The notes under the pieces were generated by a model, which worked only from the letters and a program-made list of their open reading frames with translations, was not told where the DNA came from and did no database searches. This document shows, piece by piece, positions 1 through 11,900 of a DNA stretch of 64,000 nucleotides. The translations under genes were made by a program, and so were the position numbers. Origin of the DNA: Nyssa sinensis (taxonomy: Eukaryota; Streptophyta; Magnoliopsida; Cornales; Nyssaceae); contig CM018032.1 of assembly GCA_008638375.1 (NCBI GenBank), forward strand, positions 3,353,001-3,417,000, in the 5' to 3' direction. The first letter of the stretch is position 1, and each line of letters opens with the position of its first letter.

Positions 1-1
1 A

Positions 2-56
<55 letters not shown>
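1..56. repeat. (TA)n/(TG)n compound microsatellite
   Basis: An AT dinucleotide run passes directly into a TG run of about 18 units at the window's left edge. The open frame through it only translates the repeat, so it is not a gene. Confidence 0.95.
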
Positions 57-58
<2 letters not shown>

Positions 59-2825
59 ACCAAAAAAGGGCCAAGGAGAAGAGGAGAAAAGGAGGGAAAA
101 AAAAGAAAGAAAAAAAGAAAATGTGTCCATAATGTGTCCGGAACGGGTATGAAAATTAAAAAAATAATAAAAAAATGGACACTCTTTTTTGGCGTGTCTG
201 AGAGTGTTGGTGTCCGATACAGACACGTGAGCCAAAATAGAGTGTCCGTGCTTCAATATCAGCCCATGTCCACAAAAACCTATCCATTATCAACATCTAA
301 TTTTACAATAGAATCAAATGAGTATCAATAGAGTAAACACCAAGATTATCAAGAGGAAGTTCAAGACAAACTTTAGGTGACACAAATTGATACTTTCCTT
401 GGATCAAATACCCTCAATTCTAAAGAAATAGTGAAGGCGAGTCAAATCTTTGGTGTAGCTTTAAATTGGCTATGCTTGCTAAATCATTGCTACTAATAAT
501 AATGTCATCCACTTAAACTATTAGCACAATGATTCTTAATGAGAACGATGAGTGAACGTAGAATGTTCTAGAAGTTATCATAATTGATCTCTACTAATTT
601 GTGTAAAAAATATGGGGTAAACTCAAAGAGCCCAGTAAAGTTATTGAGACGGCCCTATGGAATGTCTAGATGGTATAGGAATAGACCTAGAGGGTGGGTG
701 AATAGGTCTATGTAGCAATTTTAATAATTAATCTTGTTGATTTTGAATTGCTTTGGATGTGATTGAGATTTCACTTTGATTATGTGCGAGTTAAAGTTAT
801 CGTGTGTGCAACTGCAACATGTGATATAGCAAAGAAATACGAAAAGCAGTAAAGAGACAACACACTGATTTTTGTTGACGAGCAAACTGCCACAGATGAA
901 CTGAATGTGCTTTGGAAAGGCTTTGACCCAGATGCACACAATCCATTAGAAAAACTTAGGACAATTATTGACACATGGATTTTGTACCTCAAGCATTGCT
1001 CACAGTCTGAACCTCCTCAAACTCGAATCCTCAAACAGCCTTCAAGCGATCCTCTGCTTTAAATCTTCAAACAGCTCTCTCAATCACAGTTGCGAACTCC
1101 ATGCAATATCAAACTCTACCGATTGCATAACCTCGAATCCTCACAAGCTTGTACTCCTTGGATGACGATGTAAAAGATGGTGGTAGGGTTCTTGATCTCT
1201 CGGCTAATTATATATGGTGCACATGAGATGCAATGAAATGCTTTTTGGAAAGATTAAAACTCAGATTTAGAGTAGCCAAAAAGTCTCTCCTGTTTTTGTA
1301 TCAAGAGCCGTATACAAATAAGGTTAATGTGCAGAAATCCAAATTGAATTAGTAAACTGCACTGCACGACACCTTGCTCGAGCAAGATGTCTAGCGAGCT
1401 AGGGTGAGGTAGCTACTAGAGTGACCTTGCTCGAGCGGGATCGGACCTCGCTTGAGTGAACTATCTCACTCTATCAGGCTGGCCAGCGGGCTCCCTAGAT
1501 TTTCTAATAGGCTTGCTCAAGCAAGCTCTCAAGCGGGCTCCAACAAGATGTTCACCGGACCGCGCTCTAGTGAGCAAGAAGGACCTTGCTCGAGCGAGCT
1601 TTGTTGGCTAGCACAAAAAAGGAATGATGATGTTAAACTGACACTTTGAAAAATATTGTCAACCACATCATCAATCCTCTATCACACACTTACATATTAA
1701 CACATGTAAAACCACTTTCTATGCATGATGTGAGTGTGTTCAGCAAACCCTATACACCATAACCTGTCCATTACCTCATATGAATCCTTGAGAACTCAGC
1801 ACTATAAATTCTAAACATGTAGCTCCGATGCTTGAGTAACACAAGGCTTGAGAACAATAATACACATGGCTCGGACATGTTACAACTCAACTAGTTTTGT
1901 TAACACGGATTAGCGAACACAACTTTGACACAAAGTCCTAACAGTTATGAAACATAATACACTGGAACATGTTAAACAAGTAGTACGAGTAATTTTGAAA
2001 ACAGTTTCATATCACTCAAATCAATTCAATAGTCATAACAAAAGAATGAATTATTTTTTATTTGATGCTGGAGTAATATTAACAAAGAAGTGTGGCAACA
2101 AATAATATTTTCGATTTTGTAGAACTATTCATTATGGCTAGCACAATAATCATATAGGATGCCCATCATAGGGAACTTGCAAACATCACAAGCATTGGAG
2201 GTCAAAAGTATTAAACCTTGGTCGACATGCCAATGGCAATAATCCACCACTGACACAAACCAAAGTGCCAATAGTAGTAAACCATTCCTCACGCAAAAAA
2301 AAAAAAAAACTCAAACCAGAGCTCATATCCACTCTAAATCAAGTCAAACTTTAATTTAACAATGATCATTTGAATAAACACTTTACTTTTGAAAATTGAA
2401 TAATTTTTCATTAATAATTTCATCAAGATACGAAGACAAATTCACAACTAAATTAATTTTGGTTGACCTAAATGATTTCAAAAAAACAAACAGTTTATTG
2501 TAAAATATTTTAGAACTAAACAATTCGAACTCATTTACAGGCATAAACAACATTGTATTTTTCATATACAATATTTTTGAAGTTGAGTTGTAATGTATTT
2601 AGGGTTATAGAAAGAAAGAGAGAAAAGGGAAGAGAGAAGAGAGAAAAGAATGTAATAAAGTGTTTGTTGTGTATATTCTATCTACATACCATCAATTCTA
2701 CAATGCAAAGGAAAACTCAAAAGATTACAACATTACCTCTACTTAATTACTCTAGCATATCCCAGGATATAACAATTTGCCCCTACATTAGTGTGTTTAT
2801 GGGACCTTCAGTGGATCAGCTCACA
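57..2825. other. Gene-free, transposon-derived DNA
   Basis: No convincing coding exon is visible on either strand. About 640-1200 reads like degraded retrotransposon-associated sequence, with short serine-rich frames full of stops. About 1370-1610 carries repeated GCTCGAGC-type words. The rest is AT-rich with nothing recognisable. It could be intron of the PDIL5-2 gene whose 5' exons are not seen, or intergenic. Confidence 0.5.
1370..1610. repeat. GCTCGAGC-rich imperfect repeat block
   Basis: The palindromic core CTCGAG recurs at least four times (near 1377, 1431 and 1581, and in decayed forms such as CTCAAGC) as CTTGCTCGAGCRRG-like words spaced by 50-100 bp. This GC-richer block stands out from its AT-rich surroundings. 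It is probably a piece of a retrotransposon LTR or internal region, but I cannot name the family. Confidence 0.45.
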
Positions 2826-3009
2826 GATTTATAGATGGAAATTTGATTCAAGGATTTTTGGTGTAAGGAGATTAGGAGAGAGGAGGGTTTTTTGCTTTAT
2901 TGTAATGCTATATTGGTCTTGTATGGTGCACTTGCAATGCAATTTCTATTCTTTAACATGTTGATTTGTTTGGGGGCAGTATGGGTTTTAAAGTTAATAG
3001 GGATAAGAG

Positions 3010-3816
3010 CAAGGATCAAAATATTGTTTCAAAGTATTGTTTTGGTCACCTACGAAATAGAGACATTTCGGAATCATTGAACAATAAAAAAATTAAAACG
3101 TGTAGATATACTTGGAGTATAAAATAAAATGTATGAATGAAGGAAGATGAATATTATAATTAAATTAACTAATTGAAAATGTTTTTAGGTACAATCCATC
3201 CACACAAAAGGATACTAAGGTGAATTGAGAAATAAACGTAAACGTAAATTAGTCATTAATACCCAATACTTCTTTACTAGTTAAAAGAGAGTATAAAAAA
3301 TAATAACATAATAGATATGTAATATACATGAATTAAACAATTTCACATGAGTTACACATAAAATAACAATTTCAGTAAAACAAATAACAAGTTAAAAATA
3401 TTATATTTAGTAACTAAGTATAATAAAATAAATTGTTCTATCTACTTTTTCATTTTCACTACTACTTTTTTTTTTTCATTTTTTAATAAGATACTTCTAC
3501 TTTTCCTTATATACTATTTATAAAAAAAATGATATCTTCTTGTAATTTTTGGTTTAAATATTTCAATCCATTTGAGAAAAAATGAATATTATATTTGATT
3601 ATCTTCCAGAATTATTGCTAACACAATGGAAATGTTTCAACTGTTTTTGTATGTTTTAACCAGTTTTGGTAGGTTCTCATGAAAATAAAGTATGTTTCGA
3701 TGGAAGCAACTTTGTCTCGATGGAAACATGGGAATTTCGGTATTCCAGCTGTGTTTCATTTTGGTTCATAAAGAAACGGAAATGTTTTGGCCGTTAAAAT
3801 GAAAATTTGATCCTTG
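3010..3816. mobile_element. hAT-like non-autonomous element, copy 1
   Basis: The 807 bp element begins CAAGGATCAAAAT and ends with the inverted form ATTTTGATCCTTG-like (ATTTGATCCTTG here). It is flanked by the 8-bp direct repeat GATAAGAG at 3002-3009 and 3817-3824. An 8-bp target duplication with short CA-starting terminal inverted repeats is typical of the hAT superfamily. It has no coding capacity and is AT-rich inside. It sits within a LINE reverse transcriptase remnant. Confidence 0.8.
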
Positions 3817-3853
3817 GATAAGAGTAAATTATTTTTGCAGGGGAGGTAGGGAT

Positions 3854-4521
3854 CAAGGATCAAAATTTCGTTTCTTTTCCATCGAAACGACTGAAACGTT
3901 TCCGTTTCTCAAGGAATAGAAACAAAACACTAGTGGAATATCGAAATTCACATGTTTCCATGGAAACAAAATTGTTTTTGTGGAAACATACCGAAACTAG
4001 TAGAAACATACCGAATAAGAGGAAACATTTCTTTTGTATCAACAATAATTCTAAAAGTTAGTAAAAAATAATGTCCATTTATTTTTCAAGGATTAAGACT
4101 CAAAATTACAAGAAGATATTTCTATTATTTTTCCTAAAATAATAAAAAAGTAGTAGGAGAAATAAAGTGTAGAGAAACAACTATTCTAATACTAAGTTAC
4201 TAATTATAATAGGTTTAAATCGTTATTTGTTTTACTTTTTATTTTATATGTAATTATGTCAAATTATCTAATTCGTGGATATTACATAGTATATATCTAT
4301 TAAGTCATTTATCATGAATTAGTGTCACTTATCATGAATATGATGTATATGTCTTAAACATGCACAAATATTCAATAAATAGGCTTATTTGTATAAATAA
4401 ATAAATTTTAAGTTATGTTTCCACATGTTTTCAATTTTTTCTTTGTTTCTATTATGTTTCCGAAACGTTTCCGTTTTTGGACAAACCGAAACTATACATC
4501 GACACGATATTTTGATCCTTG
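3854..4521. mobile_element. hAT-like non-autonomous element, copy 2
   Basis: The 668 bp element has termini CAAGGATCAAAATTTCG and, inverted at the right, CGATATTTTGATCCTTG. It is flanked by the 8-bp direct repeat GTAGGGAT (3846-3853 and 4522-4529). The termini match copy 1, and the interior shares GAAACGTTTCCG/GGAAACAT-type words, so the two are one family inserted 37 bp apart in the same dead LINE. Confidence 0.8.
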
Positions 4522-5480
4522 GTAGGGATTATGGTGGCACTTGCAAATTCTTGGATGTAAAGTGGGAACCTTTTCCCTCTTATCTAGGACTTCCCCTGGG
4601 CTTGTCATTTGAGGTAAAAGAGATCTGAGATCCAATTCTTGAGAGGGTGGAGAGGAGATAGGATGGTTCGAATGGTAACACCCCCCCCCTCCCTCCCTTT
4701 TCTGTTTTTTGATAAGGAGTGCTTATTTTTTAGTAGGGACTTGACCTTGTTTTGGGGTACTTTCTATGCATTTTTATAGTCTCTCTTCAGGTTTCCAAAT
4801 TCCAAGAATTTTTCCCAGCGAGTATGGGATGAGTTCAACCAGTACCTTATTTATTGATTGGGGGAATTCTATGTTCTGCTAAAATGAGTGGTGGTTTGGG
4901 CATTAGACTTGTGGTTCTTGTGAACAGAGTTCTTTTGGGAAAATGGTAACGAAGATTTGCTTTGCCTAGGGAAAGATTGTGAAGGAAAGTTATGGTATTG
5001 AAAGGTGGTCCTAATAGAGGGGAATGTTGATCAAAGGAAGTCTATGGAGCTACAATCTGGGGCTTTGAGAAACCACTCTGAATGGCATTGGTCGATTTAT
5101 TAAAGAAATGAAATTTAAATGGAAGTGTGGTTGACTGTTATCTTGGGAAAAAAATATTGTGGGGAGGTTCTCCTCATGGAGAATTTATGCATCTCTTCGA
5201 GATGTTTTTTGTACAAAGAAGCATGGCTGGATGACTGCATGGTGTGTGTGGGGTGGACATTTTGCATTCAAATGTTGTATGTACTAGAAATTTCCTTGAT
5301 GGAAAGTTGGAAAGTGTCGAGCATTTTTCTAAAAGCTTTATGATACTTAAGGGGCTTATGATGTGATGGCTTATAGAAGGGGAGGCATGTGATTACTTTT
5401 GGGTTAAATTTTGTTATGATGTTTATTTAATGTTAGGAAGTTAAGTTTTCTGCCAAATAAAGTATGGATTCATTTTACTT

Positions 5481-7719
5481 ATAAACAAAAAGAGCGTATG
5501 AATTCCTTTAGTTCCCATTTAGGTGGTTTTATTTGTTTTATTATTATTTTTATGAGTAAATATCCATTAAAGGACACCAATTGGGTGCACCTATGTACAA
5601 AAGGGAAGTAAATTTTTGATTGGTAATAACTTGATTGGTAGAAAGTTGTAATTTCATATTGATGTAGGATGCATAAAAAAGTTTCTTAATTGGTGAATGA
5701 CTTATTTTTCATTGTTGAGTGTTGTGGTACTTGTGGATTTCAGTCTTTTCTATCTCTTGGGTTATATTTTCCAAAACATCTAACTTGCTTTTGAAGTGGT
5801 GGATAACAGTCAACAACGGAAGGAATAGTGATATTTGGATAGGAGTTTTGGATTCTGGTTCTTGATTTCATCTGTACTCTTTGTTTTTGATTTGGGGCAT
5901 CCGCTCTTGTCCATACCCCTCATCAAATGGTTTGCCCCAATGTCCCTTCTCTTTTCTTGAATGTAAGGTTATTTGGCAAAAAGGTGTTAACATAGTTAGA
6001 TGAGGTGTGCATCATCATGATTTGATGTCAGGATGCTATTTTTGAAGTAATTGAATAATATGACACGATTAAAAGGAGGGCTCTTATTACGCTTAGTGTT
6101 ACCTTCTATAATGTAAGAAAAAGAAGATCCTTACCTTCATTTTTGTATAATTTATGTATGGAACATTTTAGTTTTCTTGTCCAATAATCATGATAGTAGT
6201 TTAAGCAACTTACATGATTAGGTGAATTCATCAAGGTGATGACTAATACCCTAGATGTCTCGAATTCGACTTTATCAGCTTTTACGATTCATGTGGTTTT
6301 CAGGTTATTGTGCGCATCCATATGGATTAGTCTCAATATAAAAAGTCAGAGGCACCTTGGTGTAGCCAATTTATCTAATTCTAAACAAATCCTTAGTTAT
6401 ATATTGGAAGGTAAAATTTTATTTCCTTAGATTGGGTGGAATGACAACATAGGGTTCAAGAGGATCTCCCAACTCTTAGGGATAAGTTTGAATTTAGGAA
6501 AAATATACTTTGTTATGCACTGCCAAATCCATGACAGCATAGTGGTTGAAGTTTGGAGCCAACACCTTAAAAAGGGGGTTTGGAGGTCAGGGAAATTTTC
6601 ATTACTAAACATCACACACACACACACACATACTTTGTCATCCAATAAGACATGGGGAAGCATGTTTTAGGCCTAACATGGATGTCCACAAAAGGCAAAA
6701 ATTAATCCATGATCCGGGCCACTTAAATATCAATCATGATTTGAAAATGATTCAGTAGCCTTTTATCATATCATTAACCAATTTGATAGAGTTGCAACAT
6801 TATTCAAGGTAGAGAGTTTCCTTTACCACCCATTCCAGCTCCCCACAAGTCTTTGATGTTATCATATTATATTAAGGTTGATAATCTTGTATTAGTAGTT
6901 GGAAAATTTATGTTGCAAAATACTCTTTGATAGAATAGAGCCAAGCCTGAGCGAGTTTGAGCTTGTTTCGTTTAGGCTTGGCTCAGTTTTATACACACAC
7001 ACACACATACATACTGATGCAGGACAACTTTAATAGCCTTAGGAATCCGCACCTAGGGAGGGTAATGGAATGCACACCAATACCAAAGAGAAACAAATTT
7101 TCATTCAACCAAAAATCTGATAATTCATTTACAATCAACCTATTTATAAACAAACCACAAAAGATAAACTACTAAAAAGATCAACACGTAAAATATAAAA
7201 TTCAAGTTCAAAAATATAATCATAAAGGCCTATCCTATCCTCCAGGATCAAAGATGTATATAGCCTGTGGGCTGGTCTTCCCCATTCCATATCACATACA
7301 TACATATATATATATATATATATTAATCTATTAGAGGTGGTTATATTTGACTAGTTACCGGAGATAATTTGCAGCTTGTCTCAATTGTCTGCAATCTTTG
7401 GGCTTCCTAAAATTATAAGTGATATTTTTGGGAAGTGTGAAAAAATGTGAGATATCATAATTTTAGCTTCTTAACATCAACAAATAATTAATGTATTTAT
7501 CTTAGGAAAATACAGACAGAACCCATTTTCAGAATGCTAGATGCAAAGAGAGAGAGAGGGAGAGAGAGACAGAGGGTTAGGAGACAGAAAAAAGAGATGA
7601 CGAGGTTTAGCTATATATCTTTCCTCCAGTTTCAAACCTCTCTTTGGTCTTTAAAAAATTTTAAACAACATCAGACCAAGTTGACGTAGGATAAGGTATA
7701 AGTTGTAACTATAATAGAG
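5481..7719. other. Gene-free DNA with microsatellites and a hairpin
   Basis: No supported exon. It contains an (AC)n run at 6614-6629, another at 6993-7006, a (TA)n run near 7302-7323, a (GA)n stretch near 7545-7570 and a short perfect-arm hairpin at 6938-6984. Bases 5548-5605 resemble 43183-43237 (both hold a CATTAAA...GGGTGCACCTA segment in the same orientation), so that piece is a dispersed repeat. Confidence 0.5.
6938..6984. repeat. Inverted repeat (11-bp perfect arms)
   Basis: GAGCCAAGCCT at 6938-6948 is exactly reverse-complemented at 6974-6984, with a 25-base loop. Directly after it a short (AC)n tract begins. It is probably the end or core of a small transposon; no function is implied. 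Confidence 0.6.
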
Positions 7720-7866
7720 ATGGAATGGCAAACATACAAAGATGAGCACTTCTGTGAAATCAAAGGCAATCACCTCATCACCACTGCTATCATCTGCCAA
7801 GATGGCAGTGTTTATGCCCAAAATGTCTCTTTCTCCTGTGGCTCAGTCATGGTATCAGCCACTTAG
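7720..7866 (+). pseudogene. Profilin first-exon fragment (probable pseudogene)
   Basis: The frame starting at the ATG reads MEWQTYKDEHF, then CEIKGNHLITTAIICQDGS, then VYAQNVSF, before an in-frame TAG 48 codons in. This follows the N-terminus of plant profilins residue by residue (WQTYxDxH, the GNHLxxAAIIGxDGSVWAQ block). Profilin is a small actin- and polyproline-binding protein. The family is about 131 residues in three exons. Here only exon 1 is clear, the usual exon-end FPQ is lost, and no clean donor is seen, although ATG|GTATCA at about 7852 could serve. A weak echo of exon 2 (PLLGHLRGIK against PTGLHLGGTK) lies at 8091-8120. It is most likely a decayed profilin copy; a divergent live gene is less likely. 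Confidence 0.65.
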
Positions 7867-8633
7867 TTCCGGCATGTTTCTTTCTCATTGGAGCTTTCCT
7901 ACTCTTTTTTTTTTTTTTTTTCCTTTCAATTTTTATTGCTGAACTTCTCTAAGAACATTTGTCAAATCCAATTCTTATCAATGATATTTTACTTATGAAA
8001 ATGGGTGATATCAGTGGTCCAATGCATAGAATTTTGAAAAGTTGACTGAAAGGGAAAAAGGAAAAGAAGAAAATCAGGTATGAGCTTGATCCACTTCTAG
8101 GACATCTAAGAGGAATCAAATTGAAAGACATTTAACGACCATGGAATTATGGTTCTATTGAGGTCCCCGGAAGATATTTTCAACTGGAAATGTCATGAAA
8201 TGTCTTCATTTTCTTCTCTATCGTCCTTTGCAACCTTGATATTTGATTGCAGGATATGAATTCTAAACTTTGTCCTGGAATACTCCTTGTCTAATAATAA
8301 GAGTTTGCATTTCTTAGAATATGTTTTTGAAGTCGTATATATTTGGTTATTGTTATTAAATATCATTTGTAATTTGCAAGTCTCTCCATATCTTCCGGTC
8401 AGCTTGCTCCACAATCAGCACAAACTCCTGCACTTTGTTCAGGTTTTGCACTAGATCATTTTCTTTAATTGTTTTCAACTTGAAAAGCCTTCTGAGTTGC
8501 ATAGATATTTACAACATTCCTTGAGTAATAATCTGGCAAGTGCTTTAACCAATTTTGTTTCATAGTAGCTTTGTACATGGCAGTGGCTGCATACAGAAAC
8601 ACTGATGTAGCCTTCCCTTTTTTTAATATTCAG
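7867..8633. other. Non-coding stretch before the PDIL exon
   Basis: This follows the profilin fragment and ends in the splice acceptor of the PDIL5-2 exon (pyrimidine-rich TTTTTTTAATATTCAG ending at 8633). A weak profilin exon-2-like stretch lies at 8082-8120. No thioredoxin (WCGHC) exon is present. Confidence 0.5.
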
Positions 8634-8941
8634 AAAAGTTCTTGGAAGATTTCATAAAACAGAGTTTGTTCCCTCTTGCTATTCCCATAAATCATGAAAC
8701 ACTGAAGTCGTTAAAAGATGATGCGAGGAAAATCGTTCTGACAATTATGGAGGATGAGGAAGATGAGAAGTCAAAGAAATTAATCAAACTATTGAAGGCG
8801 GCTGCATCTGCGAACCGTGACTTAGTATTTTGTTTTGTCGGGGTGAAGCAGTGGGAAGACTTTGCTGAATCATTTGAGGTCACTAAGTATACTAAACTAC
8901 CAAAAATGATCATTTGGGACGGAAATGAAGAGTACTTTTCA
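8634..8941 (+). CDS. PDIL5-2: PDIL5-2 penultimate exon
   Basis: Acceptor CAG at 8631-8633; the first two bases complete a split codon, then 102 codons to TTT TCA, and donor GTAAGT at 8942-8947. It encodes the second thioredoxin-like segment with no CxxC motif, as expected for this part of the family. Confidence 0.85.
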
Positions 8942-11900
8942 GTAAGTTAATAAATCTGTTTTTCTTTAAAGTTAATTCAGTTTTTCATCCCAACTTCAGT
9001 GCTATAGATGGTATTTGGTTACCAGTTCCTCTCTCGTGGATGTATTAGAAATAGCATTGGTATTTGCAAGTTATGAAATTTCTAATATTTGGTGATTAAT
9101 GGTTATTGCCATGCGTAACTGATAATTCATATGCATTATTGTAGCTTGGTTACAGGAGATATCATGAGTAATGTAATTAATCTGATAAATTTTTTTTTTT
9201 GCACCTTAGATGGTACTCAATAACAGTTTTTAAGATCCTGAATCAGGATATGAATCAGTTCATTGTTATGTCATTGCTAGTGTATTTGAAAATATCATTG
9301 TTATGATAAAATACCATAAATGACAAGGTAGTATTATTGCAAAAAGATCGTGGATCAATGCCTAGCCAAAAACAAAAAAATTGTGGGGGAATATTAAATG
9401 TGTATTTTTATTGGTTAAAGTTTCATATGTATTAGGAAGAAAATGTTGTGGCCACATTGTTTTGATGTGTCATCTTAATTAACATGGATATGGAAAAATC
9501 CTTCAAATGCAATAGAGGGACAAATAAACTAATAAATGTTTGGAAATATCAAATGAAGCACGTTTGGATATAAACCTATATATAAAGCAAATTTGGATGT
9601 AAAAATAAACTAATAATGACTAACTGAGTATGTTGAAAGCTTATACACCCACCGTCATTGGAAAACAGTCTTAAGGAGCAAGAGATAAGACTTTTATGAA
9701 TTGAAACTTTTCTATGTGCAGTATTCATGATTAACTTGCAATTAAAGAGTGTAATGATAAGTTATAGTATTAAAATAATTTCAATCGTGTGAAATATAAG
9801 ATAACATTTACAGTCCATGTGTTTATATATACATGCTGTGGTCTTAGTACTTTAAAATTTAAGATAAAAGCATGACTCCCAAGGAACCAATTCATCATTT
9901 TAAATTATCAGATGATGACAAGATGTTTCACACAATACATTTGATGTTGCTAAACTTCAATCTGGAGCTATAGCTGATACATGCATTTAGTAAAATGCAA
10001 CGTTTTGAACCAGTTTTCTCATGTATTGGGTTTTAATGATGCATACCTAACTAAGCAGCAGCACTGTAAATTATGTGCATCACTGGTAGTTAAAAGGGAG
10101 AAAAAGAAGAAAAAAACAATGTGGAGAACAATTTTTATAAGAAATAAAATGAAATATCACTATTCCATAGTGTTTATTTGCCATGTTAAAATATCAAGTA
10201 GATAATTGATGGAAAAAAAATTTAAAGTTAGAAGGGAAGATTCAAATATTTTTTTCTTCGTGCTGTTCATGGATATTTCCTGGATGTTATTCAGTACCTA
10301 ATATTTTATTCATAGGTTATTGTTTATAGACCAACCTCATAGCATATAGAACTCTTGTACCATATTATACGAAGAAGTCTATTTATTTTTAACCTATTAA
10401 ACTGTACCAATTTGCATTTCTGCACTATCTCTGTTTTTTTTCTTTCTCTTTTGACATTTTACACATTATTAATACTATGCACATCAGAACTTATCATACA
10501 ATAACAAGTTATATTTCAGATATCGAGTTGTATCCAGGCCTATCAATAACTGAGACCAGTATGCAAAGCCATGACAATTAGATTTAGATTAACTCAATGT
10601 CACATAGTCACTTAATCTTGATATGAACGCGGGGAAGGTGACATTTTCCCAAAATCATAGTTAGACTTCAATGTCAAACTTGAATCCCTTATACCATGTG
10701 ACTTGATTTCCAGAAATGGTAGAATACACAAGAAATCAGGTTTTTCTCTTGGAATAGTTTTGAATATTGTACCAAGCTGCCACCATCTCTTCTTCTTCTT
10801 CTTGGTGAGTTTCCTTTCTTCTTTTCCTTCCTACATTACTTATAATCTCTCCTTAACTTTCTCCAATTCTATATTTCCTGGTGTACATCCATCCCATCAT
10901 TCACTTCATTCCTTATTTTCTCATTATTTGGGCCACCCTTGTTTAATTCCTATGCAGTGTTGTCAAAGCCAGCGCCTTGTCGCCTAGGCAATCGGGTAAG
11001 GCGATTTTTAGACATAATGGCCTCCATTTGCCTTTTGTGGTGTTTATGGACTGAAAAAAACAATCACGTCTTTGAAGATATGGAGCTCTCCATTCCTTTC
11101 TTTAAAGACGCGTTTTTGCGTTTATTATTTTTTTGGGCCGAAGAGGCTTTTCTTGTAAATGTCTCTTTTTTTGTTCATTTTTTGGGGTCGTTGAGACTGA
11201 TGTAAAGCTTCTTGGGGTTTTTGCCCGTGTTGCCTTTCTTGGGCTCCTCTTTTAATATACATCTTACTCATTACTTATCAAAAAAAAAAAAAATGCCTTG
11301 ACATGTTTCAGGCCAGGTGTCTTCAAAGAGGCGATGCCTAGGCGCTCACCTTAGATTATGAGAGGCAACTGGGCGATAGCCTTTTTAAATTGTAACGTAT
11401 TTCACTTGTATTCCTTATATTTTAGTGTTTTAATTATGCACTTATTTAACAATTTTATAAGTGGCATATTAGTATGAAAGAATATTATTGTAGTCTAAAA
11501 TTATTATTATCCAATTTGTCGTATTAATATAAGTATTATTATCAAACATTATCTCAAAATTGGCCTCGATAAACATTTAAATTATTTGAGTTATTTCCAT
11601 AAATATAAAGCTACAAGGAAAGTTGCAACCAGTAAATTCTCATCATTCTTCACTAAATCTGTGCCTACCCATGATAAAAAACATTGTCCCTCCATCAACT
11701 AATTTGATTACTTATATATGAAGTCTTCCCAAATCCCAACATAAGCCTTACCTTTGAGAATTAGCTTAGAAGTTTATAAGATTGCCCTATCATGTCTTCT
11801 ACATTATTAGGATCAAGTTTACAAAAATTTCTTTTATGGAGCACTTGGAAAGATAACAAACTTTTGAATATTCATTGAGAAGAAAGCACCAAAGCTTATA

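Larger units (their letters stand above)
2826..5480 (+). mobile_element. L1-type LINE ORF2 remnant, interrupted twice
   Basis: Degenerate translations in shifting frames follow plant L1-type ORF2 order. First comes a KVNRDKS-like piece of the reverse transcriptase just before 3009, a short continuation at 3825-3853, then LGCKVG and YLGLPLG words at 4530-4610. Next comes a NRVLLGKW-like word near 4923-4945, and then an RNFLDGKLESVEHF-like word of the C-terminal region near 5289-5330. Numerous stops and frameshifts show it is dead. Two hAT-like elements (3010-3816 and 3854-4521) split it, and the LINE text resumes after each. Plant LINE ORF2 supplies endonuclease and reverse transcriptase for target-primed insertion; the endonuclease part is not visible here. 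Confidence 0.75.

Noticed and set aside
20..331. 103-codon frame starting in the TG repeat
   Set aside because: Starts with a (CV)n repeat translation and continues into A-rich DNA with no domain.
7904..7930. FPTL word in TTTCCTACTCTT, as in a thioredoxin exon end
   Set aside because: It lies in a poly(T) tract and no CGHC or neighbouring thioredoxin text is present.
8130..8180. GPRK word after a stop, reminiscent of the YYGPRK block of PDIL5-2
   Set aside because: Only four residues match, an in-frame TGA precedes them, and flanking codons do not follow the family. Probably chance.
10703..10987. 94-codon frame in the PDIL5-2 intron
   Set aside because: Pyrimidine-rich, hydrophobic low-complexity translation running into the hAT-like element.
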